A DNA stretch of 11,085 nt from Desulfurococcales archaeon (GTDB taxonomy: Archaea > Thermoproteota > Thermoprotei_A > Sulfolobales > WANQ01): positions 1 through 11,085 of the forward strand of contig JALUDQ010000160.1 of the NCBI GenBank assembly GCA_027043985.1, given 5' to 3'. The notes beneath the pieces are model-generated. The model was not told where the DNA came from. It did not search any database and saw only the letters and a program-made list of their open reading frames with translations. Shown here piece by piece: positions 7,583-11,085 of this stretch (position 1 is the first letter of the stretch; each line of letters starts with the position of its first letter). The position numbers were made by a program, and so were the translations under genes.

Positions 7583-7623
7583 GAACTATCCCCTCTGCTT
7601 TCTTTGTCTCCCGGATATCAGAG

Positions 7624-7633
7624 AATATTTATT
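7624..7633 (-). promoter_or_regulatory. candidate TATA box for the methylmalonyl-CoA operon
   Basis: The minus strand reads AATAAATATT about 42 bases before the TTG at 7582. Initiation about 25 bases downstream would leave a leader of about 20 bases with its AGAGGGG binding site. A second AT-rich element lies just upstream (7639-7648), so the exact box is uncertain. Confidence 0.4.
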
Positions 7634-7655
7634 CAAGCTAAAATATCTAGTAGAC

Positions 7656-7668
7656 GGATACCCTATCC
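7656..7668. repeat. small inverted repeat GGATA-CCC-TATCC
   Basis: Two perfect 5-base arms are separated by 3 bases, in the gap after the MscS stop and about 25-30 bases upstream of the candidate TATA box of the methylmalonyl-CoA operon. It could be a transcription-factor site for that operon or a weak hairpin at the end of the MscS transcript; no strong T-run follows it. Short palindromes arise by chance, so confidence in function is low. Confidence 0.35.
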
Positions 7669-7673
7669 AGATC

Positions 7674-8528
7674 CTACTTACTCAACCTTACCTCTAATGG
7701 CGAACGGAACCACACATCGTGCTGTGGGAACGGTATCTCTATACCTGCACCCGTTAGAGCTTTCTTTATAGACCATAATAGTTCTCTCCTAACATTAAGG
7801 TATTCTTGTGATGGAACCCATGCACGAACCGTTATATTTACGCTACTATCCCCTAATTCGGATACAAATGTTTCTGGAGGTGGATTAACTAGCACTAATG
7901 GGTGCTCTTCTAATACATTTCTTATCACATTGTATGCTTTTTCTGCATCCTCTCTATAAGCTATCCCGATAACAAATTCTATTCTTCTAATGGGGTTACG
8001 AATAAAGTTCCTTATCATCGATGTAAAGACTTTATCGTTAGGTACTCTTACTACGACACCATCTAATCCAATAATAGTTGTTGATAAAACAGATACTTCT
8101 AATACTCTACCTACTACACCTTCAACTTCTACTAAGTCGCCTGGCTTGAAGGGTCTTTCCCAATAAAGAAATAACCCTGACACAAAGTTCGCAACCGTTG
8201 ACTGGAGGGCAAAGCCTAAAATTATTCCAAGTATTCCCCCAGCTATAATGAAGCCCGTTAAATCTATTCCGAGTGCACCTAATGCTACGATAACTGCGAG
8301 TGATACTATTACATAGTATAATGTTTTTGATACAGCATTAGCTATATAGGCTGGCATTAAACGCATGGATCCACGATAAACGAGTAAGCGGAGCGCATAG
8401 CCTACGAGGAATCCCAGTACAACTACTATTAATGCTACTAGAACATTTTCCAGGTTTACTCTAGTGAAGAGGTTAGTGATAATAGATGTAACGTTTCCTT
8501 GTATAGACAAGGTTCCTATAACCCCCAA
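7674..8528 (-). CDS. mscS: MscS-family small-conductance mechanosensitive channel
   Basis: A 284-residue membrane channel that opens under membrane tension to release solutes during osmotic downshock. Three N-terminal helices are visible: about 28-50 (VLVALIVVVLGFLVGYALRL), 66-88 and the pore helix 91-121. The pore helix contains the Gly/Ala-rich GGILGIILGFALQSTVANFV and runs into the MscS signature SGLFLYWERPFKPGDLVEV. The cytoplasmic beta domain (VVGRVLEVSVLSTTI, VRVPNDKV) and the C-terminal alpha/beta domain ending in IPFPQHDVWF follow. The length matches E. coli MscS. The gene overlaps the end of the DUF432-like gene by 13 bases if the TTG at 8528 is used; a second TTG at 8510, just past that stop and with GGGGGT about 10 bases before, is at least as likely and would remove six residues. 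Confidence 0.92.
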   Translation of the reverse strand: MGVIGTLSIQGNVTSIITNLFTRVNLENVLVALIVVVLGFLVGYALRLLVYRGSMRLMPAYIANAVSKTLYYVIVSLAVIVALGALGIDLTGFIIAGGILGIILGFALQSTVANFVSGLFLYWERPFKPGDLVEVEGVVGRVLEVSVLSTTIIGLDGVVVRVPNDKVFTSMIRNFIRNPIRRIEFVIGIAYREDAEKAYNVIRNVLEEHPLVLVNPPPETFVSELGDSSVNITVRAWVPSQEYLNVRRELLWSIKKALTGAGIEIPFPQHDVWFRSPLEVRLSK

Positions 8529-9304
8529 GACATAGTGGTTTTCAAGGATATAAGCGGTACCTTGAGTTCGGGAGGATCTATTACTTCTCTTACTCCCGGC
8601 TTAGGTGGATTAGAGTAAACTATAGTTGCTGTCTTAGGCGAGCTTATGTTTAAGACTATATCGCGGCTATAGGCTCTCCACGTATGTTCCTCATAATATA
8701 GTTTCAATGGGTTCGCCTCCAATAGTATCTTAGATAATGTCACCCATTCGCGAGCCTTATTATGTGCTTTAACTCTTACCAGAGCTAACCCAACATCTAG
8801 TTCGTCTAAAGCACTCTCTTCTGCGAAGAATATTTTTGATGAAGCATACCTAGCTACGATACCAGCTCCTCCCGGAATACTAGTCTCTACTGGACCATAT
8901 AGTGTATATTTTACCTTACCTACATTGAATACGTCTATCAATGAGTAGTGATCGTGTTTCACGGAGAGTACTGCTAAATCAACTGGCATTAATAAATAAT
9001 ATTCTACTTGTTCTCCGGGAGCTAGCGTTATTTTTTCATCGTATTCTATTAGAATACTTGTGGTTATCTTTTTGGGTAGTAGAACGGGGTAGAGAGGTTG
9101 AAGTATTATTTTCTCGGATCCTACTATTCTAGTCTTCTTTTCTCCAATAACATTATACGAGTGTTTTTGAGTCGTTCTTCTAGTATATTCTATTGAGTTT
9201 TCATTAAGCGTAAGGTGTATGGTCCAAGAACCTATTCTGGCTTCTATATTCTTGTTTAACTCTATTACTCCGTATCCTTTAATCAAAGTAGTGAAGCCTC
9301 TCAA
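8516..9304 (-). CDS. DUF432-like archaeal protein, probable MscS partner
   Basis: A 262-residue protein with no signal peptide or obvious membrane helix, rich in predicted beta strands. I believe it belongs to the archaeal DUF432 family (uncharacterised), judged from an N-terminus of the type GYGVIELNKNIE, the repeated short beta strands, the Pro/Gly-rich middle (APGEQVEYYLLMPVDLAVL) and its place directly before an MscS gene. That is recognition by eye, not a search result. It follows the radical SAM gene by 7 bases and overlaps or abuts MscS, so the two are probably made together; a soluble or peripheral regulator of the channel is a reasonable guess. The TTG at 9304 gives the longest form; a TTG at 9286 has GAGAGG 10 bases before it and would give a more usual DUF432 start (MIKGYGVIEL). 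Confidence 0.6.
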   Translation of the reverse strand: MRGFTTLIKGYGVIELNKNIEARIGSWTIHLTLNENSIEYTRRTTQKHSYNVIGEKKTRIVGSEKIILQPLYPVLLPKKITTSILIEYDEKITLAPGEQVEYYLLMPVDLAVLSVKHDHYSLIDVFNVGKVKYTLYGPVETSIPGGAGIVARYASSKIFFAEESALDELDVGLALVRVKAHNKAREWVTLSKILLEANPLKLYYEEHTWRAYSRDIVLNISSPKTATIVYSNPPKPGVREVIDPPELKVPLISLKTTMSWGL

Positions 9305-9311
9305 CTAGTAA

Positions 9312-10073
9312 TTAGTCCTTACTCCTGGAAGCTTCTTGTTTTCCCGTTACTTGGAGTTCCCAGAAATCTTCTTCTCCCCAATCTACTAGTAAAGTATTTT
9401 CTTCTAGAAACAATGCTAGCTCTCTAGAGACAGGTACTGGGTTGGGATGGTGGGGTAAGTATTTCTTGTAACGAATTGCAATAACGCCGTCAAATAGCTT
9501 GTTAAATTCTTTTACTGATCTTATCACTTCTTCTTCTGGTACTTTTTCTATTCCGAATAAGACGTATGCTATTATTTCTATGTCCTCTTTGTTTTCTTTA
9601 ATCTTCTTTGAGATATCTGCTATTCTATAGAGTTCTGTTTGTGGTATTCCTTTTCTCAGCACTACGTTTCTAATGTATTCGTTGAAGACTTCGAATCCTA
9701 TTCTCACTACTAGTTTACGAGCCTTAAGGTTAGTCTTTGTTTCTATTAGGCGCTTATAGTCTATGAATTCTGGTCGTGTTTCAATATCGATTATTCTATT
9801 TTCTGTTATACTTGTTAGCTTTAATACTATGTCGTAGGGGAGTTCGTAGAAGCTTCCGCCATTGAATATAGTTATGCGTTCGAACTCTTCTCTTTTTAAC
9901 TGGTTTTTGGCTTCTTCTATTATTTTATTATCTACTCTCAATACCTCTGCTAGAGTGCCTTGTTCTAAGACGAAGGGACAAAAGGTGCATTTATTCCAAG
10001 AGCACGGCAGTCCTTTTAGTACTATTACTAGTCTTTTTCCGAGCTTGTCTATGGTCTTGAATACTCCTAGTAT
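9312..10073 (-). CDS. RaSEA-like radical SAM enzyme (archaeosine formation), start unusual
   Basis: A radical SAM protein of the COG1244/Elp3-like kind. The [4Fe-4S] cysteines are C24, C29 and C32 (CSWNKCTFC) counted from an ATA at 10073. Other family pieces are GKRLVIVLKG just before, then FNGGSFYELP, IETRPEFI and VRIGFEVFNEYIRNVVLRKG. It lies directly after a DUF5591 gene. In archaea, RaSEA turns the lysine adduct made by ArcS on preQ0-tRNA into archaeosine, so this gene is its likely counterpart. The open frame begins after a TGA at 10086-10088 and holds no ATG, GTG or TTG until 9941, which lies past the cysteines and would remove the iron-sulfur site. Candidate starts are ATA at 10073 (GGTGG 6 bases before) or ATA at 10052 (AGGAG 11 bases before). 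The product is about 250 residues, somewhat short for the family. The family is fairly sure, the start is not. Confidence 0.75.
   Translation of the reverse strand: MLGVFKTIDKLGKRLVIVLKGLPCSWNKCTFCPFVLEQGTLAEVLRVDNKIIEEAKNQLKREEFERITIFNGGSFYELPYDIVLKLTSITENRIIDIETRPEFIDYKRLIETKTNLKARKLVVRIGFEVFNEYIRNVVLRKGIPQTELYRIADISKKIKENKEDIEIIAYVLFGIEKVPEEEVIRSVKEFNKLFDGVIAIRYKKYLPHHPNPVPVSRELALFLEENTLLVDWGEEDFWELQVTGKQEASRSKD
10064..10068 (-). promoter_or_regulatory. candidate ribosome binding site for ATA start at 10052
   Basis: The minus strand reads AGGAG, overlapping the TAG stop of the DUF5591 gene and 11 bases before an ATA codon at 10052. A competing site, AAGGTGG (10080-10086), precedes the ATA at 10073 by 6 bases. 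Both point to initiation ahead of the cysteine motif rather than at the TTG at 9941. Confidence 0.35.
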
Positions 10074-10759
10074 GGTCTTCCACCTTCAATTATATTTATT
10101 ATTCCTCGTTTTAACTTGTTGAGACTGGTAGGAGTGATTAGTATAAGGTCTTCATCGTCATAGAGTCCTCCTAGTGAGACTTGCTCTATCTCTCTTTCTG
10201 GTACTGTTTTTGCAGCTAGATTAGGTATTTTTATTCCTAGTTCTCTCTCAACTATCATCACAGCCTTGTAGCTATCACTATTCCAGCGTAGATACGATGC
10301 AATATTCTCATAGTATCCTCTATACTTTTCTAAGTAGCCTCTAAGTCTTCTTGTAAGAACTTTTACATACTCCTCCTTTATCTCTGGGATCTCGTAGCGA
10401 GGATTCCAGTCGTAGGCCACATAGGGATAGTACTCGTCTAGTTCTCTTGGTACAACACCAGCGTTTGTTACTATTAACTGATGTATGTTGTCATAGTATC
10501 CCGTCTCCTTTATAGTCTTTAACAAGAAATAGTGGATATAGCTCTGTGAATATGGTTTACCATAGCTGCACGGGAGTATTAGTAGTAGTTTGTATTTCTT
10601 CCTTGGCTTATAATTGTTGAGTATTTTCTTGTATCCTTCCTCGAAAGCTGGATGTACTAAGTATCTTAAGCCTACTCCTCTTAGATACTCCTTACCGTCA
10701 CCACTCCATAATAGTTCCTTGCCGTCCCAGATAACCCATAGTTTCTCTTTTTCACTCAA
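10067..10759 (-). CDS. arcS: DUF5591 archaeosine synthase-like protein (short ArcS)
   Basis: A 230-residue protein matching the DUF5591 catalytic domain of archaeosine synthase ArcS. ArcS acts on preQ0 at position 15 of tRNA and, by the revised pathway, adds lysine, which a radical SAM partner (RaSEA) then cleaves to give archaeosine. The signature is LPCSYGKPYSQSYIH (62-76: P63, C64, K68, P69, Y70, S71, S73, H76), followed by NAGVVPRELDEYYPYVAYDW (99-118), both diagnostic. The TGT-like N-terminal region and C-terminal PUA domain of full-length euryarchaeal ArcS are absent, so tRNA binding must come from elsewhere, perhaps from the radical SAM partner. The start is a TTG with GGAGG 9 bases upstream; there is no nearby ATG. 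It is first in the run and divergent from the gene at 10854. Confidence 0.83.
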   Translation of the reverse strand: MSEKEKLWVIWDGKELLWSGDGKEYLRGVGLRYLVHPAFEEGYKKILNNYKPRKKYKLLLILPCSYGKPYSQSYIHYFLLKTIKETGYYDNIHQLIVTNAGVVPRELDEYYPYVAYDWNPRYEIPEIKEEYVKVLTRRLRGYLEKYRGYYENIASYLRWNSDSYKAVMIVERELGIKIPNLAAKTVPEREIEQVSLGGLYDDEDLILITPTSLNKLKRGIINIIEGGRPY

Positions 10760-10768
10760 TAATGGTCT

Positions 10769-10773
10769 CCTCC
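10769..10773 (-). promoter_or_regulatory. ribosome binding site for the DUF5591 gene
   Basis: A perfect GGAGG on the minus strand lies 9 bases before the TTG at 10759 and fixes this non-ATG start. Confidence 0.65.
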
Positions 10774-10797
10774 TTTTCTTCTAGTTTTCAGTAGATA

Positions 10798-10808
10798 GGA
10801 TTATAAAC
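10798..10808. promoter_or_regulatory. candidate shared TATA element for divergent genes
   Basis: The core TTATAA (10801-10806) is palindromic. Read on the plus strand, GATTATAAAC would place initiation near 10829, about 25 bases before the ATG at 10854. Read on the minus strand, GTTTATAATC would place initiation near 10779, about 20 bases before the TTG at 10759. Both leaders are then long enough to hold the observed binding sites. Whether both directions are used cannot be told from sequence. Confidence 0.45.
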
Positions 10809-10840
10809 TGTTAATAAGCTTACAAGACGGTATAGGAGTT

Positions 10841-10846
10841 GAGGTG
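10841..10846 (+). promoter_or_regulatory. ribosome binding site for the right-edge membrane protein
   Basis: GAGGTG lies 7 bases before the ATG at 10854, the expected spacing, and marks this as a real gene start. Confidence 0.6.
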
Positions 10847-10853
10847 TAGGTAT

Positions 10854-11085
10854 ATGAGTGGTATTCAGAGCCGTGCTGTAAGTGTGTTGAGGAAGCTGTT
10901 TAGCTTGAGGGTAGCTGGTGGTAGTGTTGTAGCGTTTATAGGCTATATATTATCGCCGGCTTCTTGGTGGAATGATGCTTTCGTGAACATTCCTATCGCC
11001 TACGTTGCTGCGAGTATAGCTTCGCTATTGAATAAAGACTTGTTTGGCCCGGCTTTTGCTACAGCATATCTCGTAACTAATATCG
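10854..11085 (+). CDS. membrane protein of unknown function, 3'-truncated by window edge
   Basis: An open frame of 77 codons runs from an ATG to the end of the window without a stop. The product starts MSGIQSRAVSVLRKLFSLRV, a basic amphipathic stretch, then has a hydrophobic segment (GGSVVAFIGYILSPASWW) and a second one (NIPIAYVAASIASLL), followed by FGPAFATAYLVTN, the start of a third. A perfect-spacing GAGGTG and a TATA-like element support the start. The SPASWWNDAFVNIPIAY stretch looks like a conserved loop of archaeal membrane proteins, but I cannot name the family. It is transcribed away from the DUF5591 gene. Its role and total length are unknown. Confidence 0.65.
   Translation, partial: MSGIQSRAVSVLRKLFSLRVAGGSVVAFIGYILSPASWWNDAFVNIPIAYVAASIASLLNKDLFGPAFATAYLVTNI

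Noticed and set aside
7357..7641. Open frame on the plus strand opposite the B12-subunit gene
   Set aside because: It is antisense to a well-supported gene and has Leu/Ser-rich composition typical of a shadow frame.
9312..9941. Radical SAM gene starting at the TTG at 9941
   Set aside because: This start removes the CSWNKCTFC cluster and the strand before it, although the frame stays open and family-like upstream to about 10073.
10067..10088. Frameshift joining the DUF5591 and radical SAM genes into one protein
   Set aside because: The frames differ by one base and overlap for about 20 bases, but I see no slippery heptamer, and the two families are normally separate proteins.
1..11085. CRISPR array, insertion sequence, tRNA or rRNA genes, C/D box RNA
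   Set aside because: I saw no regularly spaced repeats, transposase, terminal inverted repeats or cloverleaf. A few TGATGA stretches occur in coding DNA without a paired CTGA at suitable spacing.

Overview
The window looks like part of a hyperthermophilic crenarchaeon, most likely a member of the Desulfurococcales; a Staphylothermus-like organism is my guess, not a demonstrated identity. The reasons are: archaea-only gene families (a DUF5591 archaeosine-synthase-type protein, a DUF432-like protein), a split archaeal-type methylmalonyl-CoA mutase, A+T-rich DNA with many AGG/AGA and ATA codons, TATA-type promoters, very tight gene packing, and unusually frequent TTG start codons behind GGAGG-type ribosome binding sites. 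There is no sign of a mobile element, CRISPR array, tRNA or rRNA.

Layout, left to right. At 1-861 (+) is the 3' part of an ABC-2 type exporter permease. It converges on a long block of minus-strand genes (858-10759). Read in the direction of transcription, from right to left, this block holds three or four groups. (1) A tight four-gene run: DUF5591/ArcS-type protein, a RaSEA-like radical SAM enzyme, a DUF432-like protein and an MscS channel (10759 to 7674). The first pair points to archaeosine formation at position 15 of tRNA, the second pair to osmotic or membrane-tension response. (2) A methylmalonyl-CoA cassette: B12-binding mutase subunit, methylmalonyl-CoA epimerase, catalytic mutase subunit (7582 to 4967), each separated by 3 bases, then an overlapping gene for an unknown secreted, membrane-anchored, probably glycosylated protein (5004 to 3700). 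Together the three enzymes interconvert succinyl-CoA and (S)-methylmalonyl-CoA. (3) trxB (thioredoxin reductase) and a galE-like nucleotide-sugar epimerase (3632 to 1688), with their own candidate promoter. (4) A ferritin-like four-helix protein and a DUF1805 protein (1612 to 858). At the right edge a divergent plus-strand gene (from 10854) encodes an unrecognised membrane protein cut by the window end.

Points most worth a second look: the radical SAM gene has no ATG, GTG or TTG codon upstream of its iron-sulfur cysteine motif, so it probably starts at ATA or uses some other unusual initiation; the archaeosine enzyme is a stand-alone DUF5591 protein overlapping or abutting its partner; the DUF432-like and MscS genes overlap; an orphan cell-surface protein overlaps the mutase gene by 38 bases; and a single palindromic TATA element may serve both divergent genes at the right edge. 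No intergenic gap exceeds about 95 bases.
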